The notes under the pieces are model-generated. The model was given only the letters and a program-made list of their open reading frames with translations. It ran no database searches and was not told where the DNA came from. The translations under genes and the position numbers were made by a program. Shown here one piece after another: positions 14,944-22,351 of a stretch of DNA of 54,582 nt. This DNA comes from DATFES01 sp035457725 (GTDB lineage: Bacteria > Pseudomonadota > Alphaproteobacteria > CACIAM-22H2): contig DATIBC010000011.1 in assembly GCA_035457725.1 (NCBI GenBank), positions 1 through 54,582 on the forward strand, written 5' to 3'. The first letter of the stretch is position 1, and the number at the start of each line of letters is the position of its first letter.

Positions 14944-16774
14944 CGTTGTCGGCCGGCGCCGGCTCGGAGGCGCTGGCGCGCTCGGTTTCCGCGCCGCGGA
15001 ATTGCAGCGCTGCCAGGCGCGCGTAAAGACCGCGCGCAGCGATCAGCTCGCTGTGGGTTCCCACGGCAACGATGCGCCCTTGGTCCAACACGCAGATACG
15101 TTTCGCTTTCAATACCGTCGCCAAGCGGTGCGCGATGACGATTACGGTACGCCGCGCCATCACCCGCTCGAGCGCCTTCTGAACCAGCCGCTCGCTTTCC
15201 GAATCGAGCGCGCTGGTCGCTTCATCGAGCAATAGGACCGCCGGATCGCGAAGCAGCGCCCGGGCTATCGCAAGACGCTGCCGCTGCCCGCCCGACAGCC
15301 GGACGCCCCGCTCGCCGAGGAAAGTGGCGAATCCCCGCGGCAAGCGCTCGATAAACTCCAGCGCCGCAGCGGCGTCGGCGACAGCGCGGACTTCGGCGTC
15401 GCTGGCGTCCGGCTTGCCGTAGCGGATGTTCTCCCAAACATCGGCGGCGAAGATCACCGGATCTTGCGCAACCAGCGCCAAACGCTGGCGCAGCTCGCGA
15501 AGATCGGCCTCGCGCGCGTCGAGTCCATCGACGATCACGCGGCCTCGCTCGGGATCGTAAAAACGCAACAGAAGCTGAAATACGGTGGTTTTTCCTGCCC
15601 CCGAAGGCCCGACCAGCGCCACCGTCTCACCCGGCTCGACCGTGAGATCGACGTCGACGAGCGCCGGACGGGTCCCGTCATTGGGGTAGTGGAAGGTCAC
15701 ATGCTCGAGCGCGACGGCGCCCAGCGGCGACGCCGGCAATTTGCGCGGATTGGTCGGCGGCTTGACGCTCGGTTCGGCGTCGAGCAGTTCGAACAGCCGC
15801 TCGGATGCGCCGATGGCGCGTTGCGCGTCGGCAGCGAATTCGCTGATTGCTCCGACCGATCCTGCGACCAGCACCGCGTAAAAGACGAACGCGGACAATT
15901 CGCCGGCAGTGATGCGGCCCTGGATCATGTCGTGCCCACCGATCCAAAGGATCGTGCCCACGGCGCTGAAGGTGAGCAGAATGACCGCGCCGACCAGCGC
16001 CGAGCGCACCCAGGCGCGGCGCGCCGCTGCGGAAAAGGCGCGCTCGACTTCGCTTGCGAAGCGCGCCGTATCGCGCGCCTCGTTGGTGTAAGCCTGAACG
16101 GTGCGGACGGCATTGAGTGATTCATCGACATGCGCGCCGACGTCGGCAAGGCGATCCTGGCTCTCGCGCGAAAGCCGACGCACGCGCCGCCCGAAGACGA
16201 GGATCGGTGCCACAACCAGCGACACGACCAAGAGCGCCAGTAGCGTGAGTTTTGGCGACGTCACAATCATCATCGCGACGCCGCCGGCAAGCAGTAAAAG
16301 GTTGCGCAGTGCCATCGACGCCGAGGAGCCGACTACCGACTGGATCAGCGTGGTGTCGGCCGTAAGCCGCGACAAGATTTCTCCCGTGCGCGTCGTCTCG
16401 AAGAACGCCGGCGACAGCCGTACGACGTGATCGAAAACGGCGCGCCTGATGTCGGCGGCAACGCGTTCGCCGAGCCAGGTGACGAAATACGCGCGTGCGA
16501 AAGTAGCCGACGCCATCACGGCAACCACGACGAACAGAACGACGAGCGCTTGATCGAGCCGCTCGGTGGCGCCGCGCGACAGTCCTTCATCGACCAGCCA
16601 ACGCAATCCGGCGCCGAAGGTGAGCACGGTGCCGGCGGCGACGATCAGCGCCGCCGCGGCGAGCGCGATGGTTCCTTTATACGGCCCCAGAAATCGCAGC
16701 AGGCGGCGCAGCACGCGGACGTCGCGGCGATGTGGCACGGCGGCGCCGGAGCCGGAGTGACGGTCGTCAGCCAA
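14936..16774 (-). CDS. MsbA-like ABC exporter (fused permease and ATPase)
   Basis: About 612 residues with six membrane helices in the first half and one nucleotide-binding domain: Walker A GPSGAGKTT, signature LSGGQRQRLAIARALL, Walker B AVLLLDEATSALDSES and switch VIVIAHRLATV. This is the half-size homodimeric exporter type related to MsbA and LmrA; substrate is unknown, lipid or drug export being usual. There is no good ATG. I take the TTG at 16774 because it overlaps the end of cyaY by eight bases, as co-translated genes do; a GTG at 16738 is the alternative and would only remove 12 unaligned residues. Confidence 0.85.
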   Translation of the reverse strand: MADDRHSGSGAAVPHRRDVRVLRRLLRFLGPYKGTIALAAAALIVAAGTVLTFGAGLRWLVDEGLSRGATERLDQALVVLFVVVAVMASATFARAYFVTWLGERVAADIRRAVFDHVVRLSPAFFETTRTGEILSRLTADTTLIQSVVGSSASMALRNLLLLAGGVAMMIVTSPKLTLLALLVVSLVVAPILVFGRRVRRLSRESQDRLADVGAHVDESLNAVRTVQAYTNEARDTARFASEVERAFSAAARRAWVRSALVGAVILLTFSAVGTILWIGGHDMIQGRITAGELSAFVFYAVLVAGSVGAISEFAADAQRAIGASERLFELLDAEPSVKPPTNPRKLPASPLGAVALEHVTFHYPNDGTRPALVDVDLTVEPGETVALVGPSGAGKTTVFQLLLRFYDPERGRVIVDGLDAREADLRELRQRLALVAQDPVIFAADVWENIRYGKPDASDAEVRAVADAAAALEFIERLPRGFATFLGERGVRLSGGQRQRLAIARALLRDPAVLLLDEATSALDSESERLVQKALERVMARRTVIVIAHRLATVLKAKRICVLDQGRIVAVGTHSELIAARGLYARLAALQFRGAETERASASEPAPADNVS

Positions 16775-17096
16775 GCGCGATGTCCGCGCCGACGATCGCC
16801 GTGAGCTCGGATTCGAGCAGGCGGTGAAGCGTCTCGGCGCCCCGCGTTGAGCGCCACGTCCCGGCCTCGCTGTCCCAGGCAAAATGCCATGCGCCTGAGA
16901 CCGGCGACGACATCCATAGTTGCCGGTTGGGGCCGTGCTTGTTGATCACGTACTGCCGACCGTCGGTGAGCTCGATGGTCAAGATGCCGCTGGTGAGCTC
17001 GACGTCGTCATCGGCGAGCTGGGCCTCCAGCCGCTCCATCAGCTCGCCCAGCGTGCTGTCGGCCAGCGTTTCGAACGCACTCTGATCCATCGGCAC
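16767..17096 (-). CDS. cyaY: CyaY frataxin-like iron donor
   Basis: A 109-residue acidic alpha/beta protein of frataxin length. The first helix is Asp/Glu-rich (LADSTLGELMERLEAQLADDDVE), followed by the strand pattern GILTIELTDGRQYVINKHGPNRQLWMSSPVSGAWHF, in which NKHGPNRQLWMSSP is the family hallmark. CyaY binds iron and modulates the IscS/IscU sulfur-transfer machine for Fe-S cluster assembly. No isc or suf genes are near. It is upstream of and overlapping the ABC exporter gene. Client Fe-S enzymes in the window include EpmB and the ferredoxin-type oxidoreductase at the right end. Confidence 0.92.
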   Translation of the reverse strand: MPMDQSAFETLADSTLGELMERLEAQLADDDVELTSGILTIELTDGRQYVINKHGPNRQLWMSSPVSGAWHFAWDSEAGTWRSTRGAETLHRLLESELTAIVGADIALG

Positions 17097-17203
17097 CGCC
17101 TCGCGTCCATGGCGAATTACCTCGACAGCGCCAGGACTTGCGCCCCCTTAACACGGCGCTGCCGTGGCAACAAGCCGCCACCTTCCGGCCCCGGCCGAGA
17201 GCC

Positions 17204-17232
17204 TTGCGCCACGGCCGGCGCCCGGGTTATAC
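17204..17232 (+). promoter_or_regulatory. Candidate sigma70 promoter of rpmE
   Basis: TTGCGC (17204-17209) and TTATAC (17227-17232) are separated by 17 bases, about 72 bases before the bL31 start. It is the best-matching pair in this otherwise gene-free 208-base gap. Prediction only. Confidence 0.5.
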
Positions 17233-17304
17233 ACCGCGCTTCATTTTCTCACCCAGAAGGGCACGCCAAGAGGCGGCCCGATCGAGGGGCGTCGGGCACC
17301 GGCC

Positions 17305-17544
17305 ATGAAAAAGAAGATCCACCCCGATTATCACGAGATCACCGTGGTCATGACCGACGGCGCCTCGTTCAAGACGCGTTCGACCTATGGCAAGAAGGGC
17401 GAATCGCTGCGGCTCGATATCGACCCCAAGACGCACCCGGCCTGGACCGGCCAACACCGTCTGGTCGATTCCGGTGGCCAAGTGGCGAAATTCAACAAGC
17501 GTTTCCAAAATTTCGGGCTCCAGTCGACCGAAAAGAAAAAGTAG
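17305..17544 (+). CDS. rpmE: Ribosomal protein bL31, zinc-free form
   Basis: A 79-residue large-subunit protein. MKKKIHPDYHEITVVMTDG and the C-terminal GQVAKFNKRFQNFGL are diagnostic for bL31. The four cysteines of the zinc-binding form are all missing, so this is the C-minus type common in alphaproteobacteria. The ATG at 17305 is the only start that matches the family; an upstream in-frame ATG would add 47 unaligned residues. A promoter candidate precedes it and a hairpin terminator follows 25 bases after the stop, so it is probably monocistronic. Confidence 0.95.
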   Translation: MKKKIHPDYHEITVVMTDGASFKTRSTYGKKGESLRLDIDPKTHPAWTGQHRLVDSGGQVAKFNKRFQNFGLQSTEKKK

Positions 17545-17569
17545 GGTCGGCGCCTGCCGCGCTTCCGAC

Positions 17570-17595
17570 AAAGGCGCCCCGGGACGGGCGCCTTT
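17570..17595 (+). terminator. Rho-independent terminator after rpmE
   Basis: Perfect 10-bp stem AAAGGCGCCC (17570-17579) with GGGCGCCTTT (17586-17595) and a 6-base loop, followed by TCGCATTT. The U-tract is partly inside the stem, as in many GC-rich terminators. Confidence 0.75.
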
Positions 17596-17621
17596 CGCAT
17601 TTCCGACCGAGGCGCGGGCCC

Positions 17622-17649
17622 CTTGACGGAGCGGGAGCAATACCTACAT
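17622..17649 (+). promoter_or_regulatory. Candidate RpoH (heat-shock) promoter of hsp20
   Basis: CTTGAC at 17622-17627 and CCTACAT at 17643-17649, 15 bases apart, resemble the alphaproteobacterial sigma32 pattern CTTG...CYTATNT. It would start a leader of about 100 bases that contains the hairpins of the ROSE-like element. One mismatch in the -10 and the slightly short spacer keep confidence moderate. Confidence 0.5.
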
Positions 17650-17658
17650 CGCAGTTGT

Positions 17659-17758
17659 GGCGGGCCGCCTTAGTGGGGTCCGCCCGTGAACCCAAATGGA
17701 GCCGACCTCCGGGTGGCTCCGGTCAACCATGTTGCTCGTTAAGGAGGATATGGACATG
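17659..17758 (+). promoter_or_regulatory. ROSE-like RNA thermometer in the hsp20 leader
   Basis: The leader folds as three hairpins: 17659-17666 with 17677-17684 (one G-U), 17698-17703 with 17715-17720 extended by ACC/GGT, and a 3-prime hairpin (about 17728-17752) where TTGCT pairs imperfectly with the ribosome site AAGGAGG (17741-17747). The U(U/C)GCU opposite AGGA with a facing G-G is the hallmark of ROSE elements, which melt on heating and free the ribosome site. Leader length, hairpin count and the Hsp20 downstream all agree with the family. The fold was judged by eye. Confidence 0.68.
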
Positions 17759-18214
17759 CACGCTTTCGATTTCTCTCCCCTTTTCCGCTCCACGATCGGC
17801 TTCGACCGGCTGAGCCAGCTTGTCGACGCGGCGATGCACAGCGATGAAGCGAACGGCTATCCGCCCTACAACATCGAGAAGACGGGCGAGGACAGCTACC
17901 GGATCACGATGGCGGTCGCCGGTTTCTCGCCGCAGGACCTCGAGATCGTGGCGCAGGACAGTTCACTGCTGGTGCGCGGTAAGGCCGAGCGCGCCAACGG
18001 CGAGACCCGCTATCTGCATCGCGGTATTGCTGGGCGCGCCTTCGAGCGCCGCTATCAACTCGCCGACTTCATCAAGGTGAAGGGCGCCGAGTTGGTCAAT
18101 GGCCTGCTCCACATCGATCTGGTGCGCGAGGTGCCCGAGGCGATGAAGCCCCGCACGATCAAGATCGAGACTAAGTCCGGTAATGGTTCGGTGATCGAGA
18201 ACAAGGCGGCCTAA
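17756..18214 (+). CDS. Small heat-shock protein (Hsp20/IbpA family)
   Basis: A 152-residue alpha-crystallin-type chaperone that holds unfolding proteins in the cytoplasm. It opens with MHAFDFSPLFRSTIGFDRL, like IbpA, and has the core YPPYNIEKTGEDSYRITMAVAGF and GIAGRAFERRYQLADF; the C-terminal I-x-I-type anchor is RTIKIETK. The strong AAGGAGG at 17741-17747 is eight bases before the ATG at 17756 but only two before the ATG at 17750, so 17756 is the start. A ROSE-like leader and RpoH-like promoter lie upstream and a strong terminator downstream, so it is a stand-alone heat-shock unit. Confidence 0.92.
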   Translation: MHAFDFSPLFRSTIGFDRLSQLVDAAMHSDEANGYPPYNIEKTGEDSYRITMAVAGFSPQDLEIVAQDSSLLVRGKAERANGETRYLHRGIAGRAFERRYQLADFIKVKGAELVNGLLHIDLVREVPEAMKPRTIKIETKSGNGSVIENKAA

Positions 18215-18280
18215 CCCCGAACTCGCATCATCGCCGCCCGAGCGTTCCGGAACGACCGGCGCGAGGGTCACGAAAGGAAC

Positions 18281-18322
18281 GGCCTCGTCCCGCATGTTCG
18301 GTGGGACGAGGCCTTGCTTTTT
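18281..18322 (+). terminator. Rho-independent terminator after hsp20
   Basis: Perfect 11-bp stem GGCCTCGTCCC (18281-18291) with GGGACGAGGCC (18303-18313), loop of 11 bases, then TTGCTTTTT. One of the clearest terminators in the window. Confidence 0.9.
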
Positions 18323-18334
18323 GCGCCGCGTCGG

Positions 18335-18781
18335 TCACCCCGCGAGAACGAGACGCTCGAGCGCCCTGCGGATGGGACGCGGAATCGGCACCGGTCGTTG
18401 GGTCGACCGATCGACGAAAACGTGGACAAAATGGCCGCTGGCGGCGGCGGCGTCCTCGCCGCGCCGAAACAGCCCCACCTCGTAGCGGACGCTCGAATTT
18501 CCGAGCTTGCCGACGCGCAAGCCGGCGTCGATGACGTCGGGAAAGGCGAGCGATTGATGAAACCGACAGGCGGTTTCGACCGCGATGCCGATCACCACAG
18601 CAGAGTGAATATCGAGGCCGCCGGCATCGATAAGGTATGCGTTTATCACCGTGTCGAAATAACTGTAGTAAACCACGTTGTTGACGTGGCCGTAGATATC
18701 GTTGTCCATCCAGCGCGTCGGAATGGCGAGAAAATGCGGGTAACGCGCGCGGGTTTCGATTTCGTGCTTGGGCTTGCTCAT
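18335..18781 (-). CDS. Acyl-CoA thioesterase, 4HBT/YbgC-like hot-dog fold
   Basis: A 148-residue single hot-dog domain. RWMDNDIYGHVNNVVYYSYFD (residues 24-43) contains the catalytic Asp and the GHVNN turn of the 4-hydroxybenzoyl-CoA thioesterase family. ETACRFHQSLAFPDVIDAGLRV and SVRYEVGLFR are the following strands. It should hydrolyse short acyl-CoA or aryl-CoA esters in the cytoplasm. The ATG at 18781 follows the upstream hydrolase gene by five bases. Substrate cannot be inferred. Confidence 0.86.
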   Translation of the reverse strand: MSKPKHEIETRARYPHFLAIPTRWMDNDIYGHVNNVVYYSYFDTVINAYLIDAGGLDIHSAVVIGIAVETACRFHQSLAFPDVIDAGLRVGKLGNSSVRYEVGLFRRGEDAAAASGHFVHVFVDRSTQRPVPIPRPIRRALERLVLAG

Positions 18782-18786
18782 GACGT

Positions 18787-19575
18787 TCAGATTGCCTCGG
18801 CCAGCGCCCGGAGCGTCTCGTCGGGCCGTTCGACCATCATCATGTGGCCGGAATCGCCGATGACCACGGTGCGAGCACCTTCGATCGCCCGCTCGATACC
18901 GCACGCCGCTCCGGGCGGGGTCATGCGGTCCATTTCGGCGATGACCAGAAGCGCCGGACAGCGGATTCGCGACGCGGCGTCGAGCGCATCGGCATAACCG
19001 TCGCAGGCCGCTAGGTCGGTCGCCAGGACACCGGGCTGTCCCCGCTCGAGCAACCGCACGCCGCCGCCCAGCATCCAAAGGCCGGGCGCTTTGGCGCCGC
19101 CGACATGGGCCCGCCGTCCGAAACCCCACGCGGCGACGAGCCTGATCGCCACCTCCTCGCCCACGCGCGCCGCCTTGAGCAAATCGGGATGCACCGCCAT
19201 GCGATCGGCGACGCCGAGCAATCCCAATGCCCATACGCGCGCCGGCGCCCGGGCGGCCGTCTCCAGCGCCACCAAGCCTCCCATCGAATGTCCGATCAGC
19301 GCCGCCTGGTCGATCTTGGCCGCATCGAGGAATCGCGTGACCCAATCGGCAAGCGCTCCGATCGAGGCAAGCGGCGGTCCTTCCGAGCGTCCATGGCCGG
19401 GTAGATCGACGGCAACGACGTTACGGCCATGGTGGGCGAACCATCGCGTCTGCAATATCCAAATCGTGTGATCCATCCCCGCGCCGTGCACGAACACGAC
19501 CGTCGGCAGTTCACTCCGGAACGGCTGCCCGCCGGTGGCGGCGAAGACCCGCTTGCCGTCGACGACGCGCTCCAT
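18787..19575 (-). CDS. Alpha/beta-fold hydrolase
   Basis: A 262-residue serine hydrolase. The oxyanion segment is VFVHGAG (about 27-33), the nucleophile Ser97 sits in GHSMGG, the acid is probably in AEMDRMTPP and the catalytic His in GDSGHMMMVERP near the end. VDLPGHGRSEGPP is the usual loop after strand 4. No signal peptide, so cytoplasmic. It lies ten bases after metY and five before the thioesterase, making a three-gene operon. Substrate is unknown; an ester or thioester hydrolase linked to MetY would be a guess. Confidence 0.85.
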   Translation of the reverse strand: MERVVDGKRVFAATGGQPFRSELPTVVFVHGAGMDHTIWILQTRWFAHHGRNVVAVDLPGHGRSEGPPLASIGALADWVTRFLDAAKIDQAALIGHSMGGLVALETAARAPARVWALGLLGVADRMAVHPDLLKAARVGEEVAIRLVAAWGFGRRAHVGGAKAPGLWMLGGGVRLLERGQPGVLATDLAACDGYADALDAASRIRCPALLVIAEMDRMTPPGAACGIERAIEGARTVVIGDSGHMMMVERPDETLRALAEAI

Positions 19576-19585
19576 CGCCGGCCGC

Positions 19586-20881
19586 TCAGCCGCGCTGCGA
19601 GGCGCGCAGCGCCTGGCCGAGATCGTCGATCAGATCGCCGGGATCCTCGAGGCCGATCGACAGCCGGATCATTCCTTCGCCAACGCCGGCGGTCTTGAGG
19701 GCGTCGGCGTCCATCTGTTGATGCGTCGTGCTCGCCGGATGGATGACAAGCGACTTGGCGTCGCCGACATTGGCAAGGTGCGAGAAGACCCGCAGCGCCT
19801 CGATGAACCGCCGGCCGGCCGGCCGGCCGCCCTTGAGCTCGAACGACACGATCGAGCCCGCGCCGAGCGGCATCATTTCCTCCGCGAGTTTGCGGTCTGG
19901 ATGGCTGGGCAGCTCGGGATAGGTGACCCACTCGACTTCGGGCGCGGCGTTGAGGAAGGCCACGACCTTGCGCGTATTCTCGACATGCCGCGCCATGCGC
20001 AACGGCAGGGTCTCGACGCCCTGCAGCAAGTAGAAGGCGTTGGCCGGGCTCATGCAGGCGCCGAAATCGCGAAGGCCCTCGGCCCGCGCGCGCATGATCA
20101 TCGCTTGCGGTCCGAACTCCTCGGCGAAATCGAGGCCGTGATAGCCGGCATACGGCTCGGTCAAGGTCGGGTATTTGCCCGACGCTTCCCAATCGAACTT
20201 CCCGCTGTCGACCAACACCCCGCCGATCGCCACGCCATGACCGCCGAGCCATTTGGTGGCCGAGTGCATCACGATGTCGGCGCCCCACTCGAAAGGCCGG
20301 CATAGATACGGAGTGCAAAAGGTCGAATCGATCATCAGCGGCACGCTTGCGTCGTGCGCGATCGCCGCGACGCGGCGCAGATCGAGAACTTCGAGTCCAG
20401 GGTTGCCGAGAACCTCGCCGAACAGCATTCGCGTCTCGGGACGGATCGCCGCCTTGAACGAAGCGGGCTCGCGTGGATTGACGAAAGTCGTGGTCACCCC
20501 GAATCGCGGCAGGGTGTGGCTGAACAGATTGTGCGAGCCGCCGTAGATCGACGCCGAGGCGACGATGTGGCCGCCTTGGCCCATCAGCGTGGCGACCGCG
20601 AGGTGCAACGCCGCCTGGCCGCTGGCGGTGCAAATCGCTCCCACCCCGCCTTCCAGCGCCGCGATGCGCTCTTCGAGCACCGCGACGGTCGGGTTCGATA
20701 TGCGCGAATAGATATGGCCGGCGCGCTCGAGATTGAACAGCGCCGCGGCATGATCGACATCGTCGAATACATACGACGTCGTCTGGTAGATCGGCGTCGC
20801 GCGCGCGCCGGTGGCCGGGTCGGGCTGCTGGCCCGCGTGCAGCGCGAGCGTGTCGAATTTGGGCAATTTCGGATCGGCCAT
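19586..20881 (-). CDS. metY: O-acetylhomoserine sulfhydrylase (MetY type, PLP enzyme)
   Basis: A 431-residue Cys/Met metabolism PLP enzyme. It opens with FDTLALHAGQQPDPATGARA and has YQTTSYVFDDVDHAAALFN, TASGQAALHLA and the PLP-lysine segment MHSATKWLGGHG (Lys in SATKW); length exceeds cystathionine synthases (about 390) and fits MetY, which makes homocysteine from O-acetylhomoserine and sulfide. The ATG at 20881 gives the family N-terminus; a GTG at 20896 would add five residues. It heads the operon with the hydrolase and thioesterase. I looked for a SAM riboswitch upstream and did not find one. Confidence 0.92.
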   Translation of the reverse strand: MADPKLPKFDTLALHAGQQPDPATGARATPIYQTTSYVFDDVDHAAALFNLERAGHIYSRISNPTVAVLEERIAALEGGVGAICTASGQAALHLAVATLMGQGGHIVASASIYGGSHNLFSHTLPRFGVTTTFVNPREPASFKAAIRPETRMLFGEVLGNPGLEVLDLRRVAAIAHDASVPLMIDSTFCTPYLCRPFEWGADIVMHSATKWLGGHGVAIGGVLVDSGKFDWEASGKYPTLTEPYAGYHGLDFAEEFGPQAMIMRARAEGLRDFGACMSPANAFYLLQGVETLPLRMARHVENTRKVVAFLNAAPEVEWVTYPELPSHPDRKLAEEMMPLGAGSIVSFELKGGRPAGRRFIEALRVFSHLANVGDAKSLVIHPASTTHQQMDADALKTAGVGEGMIRLSIGLEDPGDLIDDLGQALRASQRG

Positions 20882-20961
20882 CGTCTCGCCATCCACGGGT
20901 TCGAGCGCCGCTCGGTTCGGCCGAACGGCGCGGGCCAGCGAGGCGAGGATTACCCGAAACG

Positions 20962-21005
20962 GAAGGGCCGCTCAACGGCGGCCCTTCGCTTTTTTCTTCT
21001 CGTTT
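20962..21005 (+). terminator. Strong terminator on the strand opposite metY
   Basis: Perfect 10-bp stem GAAGGGCCGC (20962-20971) with GCGGCCCTTC (20978-20987), six-base loop, then GCTTTTTTCTTCTCGTTTTT. The U-tract is on the plus strand, yet both flanking genes are on the minus strand. Read in the metY direction the hairpin has no U-tract. It could end an antisense or small RNA crossing the metY start. Confidence 0.7.
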
Positions 21006-21142
21006 TTCTGATTTTGGTTGGGCGCTCGGTCGTGAACGCCGTCCCTGTCCAACTCGCGTCGGAACGTCGGCGACTCTGGCCGCAACATCGCCACCCGTCA
21101 AGCGGACGTCCGCATGTAGGCGAACGAATCGCGCCAGGAGCG

Positions 21143-21175
21143 AACAAAATGGGCCGCGCCCGAAGGTCGCGGCCC
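21143..21175 (-). terminator. Terminator of the bdhA-patatin operon
   Basis: On the minus strand a perfect stem GGGCCGCG/CGCGGCCC (21175-21168 with 21158-21151) is followed by ATTTTGTT. It lies about 150 bases after the patatin stop. The gap 20882-21324 otherwise holds the plus-strand terminator at 20962 and a doubtful small ORF. Confidence 0.65.
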
Positions 21176-21196
21176 GAGTTGAACAGGGAGGCGTCA

Positions 21197-21322
21197 ATGA
21201 CCCCAGATCCATCGACCCGGAGCGCCCAAACTGACGGGGTGTCAGCCTGGACCGACGACGCCACTTTAGGCGCGAAGCTTAAAAATTGTCTTAACCGAAA
21301 AAACTATCGGATAGCACATTGA
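21197..21322 (+). CDS. Possible 41-residue small protein
   Basis: ATG at 21197 is preceded by GGGAGG at 21186-21191, spacing five bases, a good ribosome site. The product is MTPDPSTRSAQTDGVSAWTD followed by a short Lys/Asn-rich tail, without membrane segment or known motif. It ends two bases before the convergent patatin stop. No promoter is evident and composition is not distinctive, so it may be spurious. Confidence 0.25.
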   Translation: MTPDPSTRSAQTDGVSAWTDDATLGAKLKNCLNRKNYRIAH

Positions 21323-21324
21323 TA

Positions 21325-22347
21325 TCAAACGAATATTTTTTTCACATCGAGGGTCGAGGCGCTTCCAAGCCGACCATAATGTTGCTTCAGCCATGCCTCG
21401 GCGGTGCGCCGTCCCAAAGCAAAGAGTTGGTCGAGAAACTCGGGATGGGCGTTGAATTTGCTCGATGCGCCATAGCGCGCCATGTCCCGCTCGGCGCCGA
21501 TCATGTGGAGGTGAAGGCGGCGCTTCTCCGCGTCGGTTCCGAGGTGTCCCTTCTCGAGCATGCGCGTGATCAGGTCGATCGTCCGCATCTCGCGCATGAC
21601 GTTGGCGTTGAAGCTGATCTCGTTGGTGCGGTCGATGATCTCGCGTGCGCTCCTCGGCAACCGGTCGATGTGGATCGGGTTGACCGCGACCAGCACCATG
21701 TCCGCCGGCAGGTCGGGCCGGATGAGCGGGTACATCGGCGGGTTGCCGACGAATCCGCCGTCCCAGTAATACTCGCCGTCGATCTCGACGGCGCGGAACA
21801 TGTGCGGCAGGCAGGCCGAGGCGAGCACCGCCTCGACCGTGATTTCGCCCGGCGCGAAAACCCTGATCTTGCCGCTTAGGACGTGCGTCGCGCAGACATG
21901 AAGCTGCGGCGAACGGCACGCGTTGACGCGATCGAAGTCGCAATACTGGGACAACAACTCGCGCAGCGGATTCATGTCGAACAGCGTCGTCTCATAGGGC
22001 GACATCACGCGGCTGAGAAAATCCGCGGCGACGTAGGGCGGCGAAAAATCCAGCCCTCCCTCCCCCAACAGCTGGTCGAGCCAGGTCGGCTGGAACGGCG
22101 AAAACCGCGCCGTCTCGCCCACTTTGCGCCAGAACCGGGAGAGCGCCGCGCGAGCGCCTTCGCGCCCGCCTTCCATCATGCCGTAGGTCAGCATCGCGCC
22201 GTTCATCGCTCCAGCGCTGGTGCCGGAGATGGCGCGGATGTCGATCCGTTCATCGGCGAGCAAGCGGTCGAGCACCCCCCAGGTGAACGCGCCATGCGTG
22301 CCGCCGCCCTGCAAGGCGAGGCTGATTTGTTTAGCGGCGGCGCTCAT
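21325..22347 (-). CDS. Patatin-like phospholipase/esterase
   Basis: A 340-residue patatin-fold hydrolase. The oxyanion loop is GGGTHGAF (14-21), the nucleophile Ser44 is in GTSAG, and the dyad Asp196 is in DGGFVGNP. No signal peptide is visible. It follows 3-hydroxybutyrate dehydrogenase by four bases in the same operon, an arrangement seen in other alphaproteobacteria, so a role in releasing hydroxyacids from polyhydroxybutyrate oligomers or lipids is plausible. Some PHB depolymerases of this fold exist, but the substrate here is inference. It is followed by a terminator. Confidence 0.88.
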   Translation of the reverse strand: MSAAAKQISLALQGGGTHGAFTWGVLDRLLADERIDIRAISGTSAGAMNGAMLTYGMMEGGREGARAALSRFWRKVGETARFSPFQPTWLDQLLGEGGLDFSPPYVAADFLSRVMSPYETTLFDMNPLRELLSQYCDFDRVNACRSPQLHVCATHVLSGKIRVFAPGEITVEAVLASACLPHMFRAVEIDGEYYWDGGFVGNPPMYPLIRPDLPADMVLVAVNPIHIDRLPRSAREIIDRTNEISFNANVMREMRTIDLITRMLEKGHLGTDAEKRRLHLHMIGAERDMARYGASSKFNAHPEFLDQLFALGRRTAEAWLKQHYGRLGSASTLDVKKIFV

Positions 22348-22351
22348 TGCC

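Noticed and set aside
20882..21196. SAM riboswitch upstream of metY
   Set aside because: I looked for the SAM-II consensus (GCUAAAAAGG-like segment and pseudoknot) on the minus strand and found no match by eye. A covariance search would decide.
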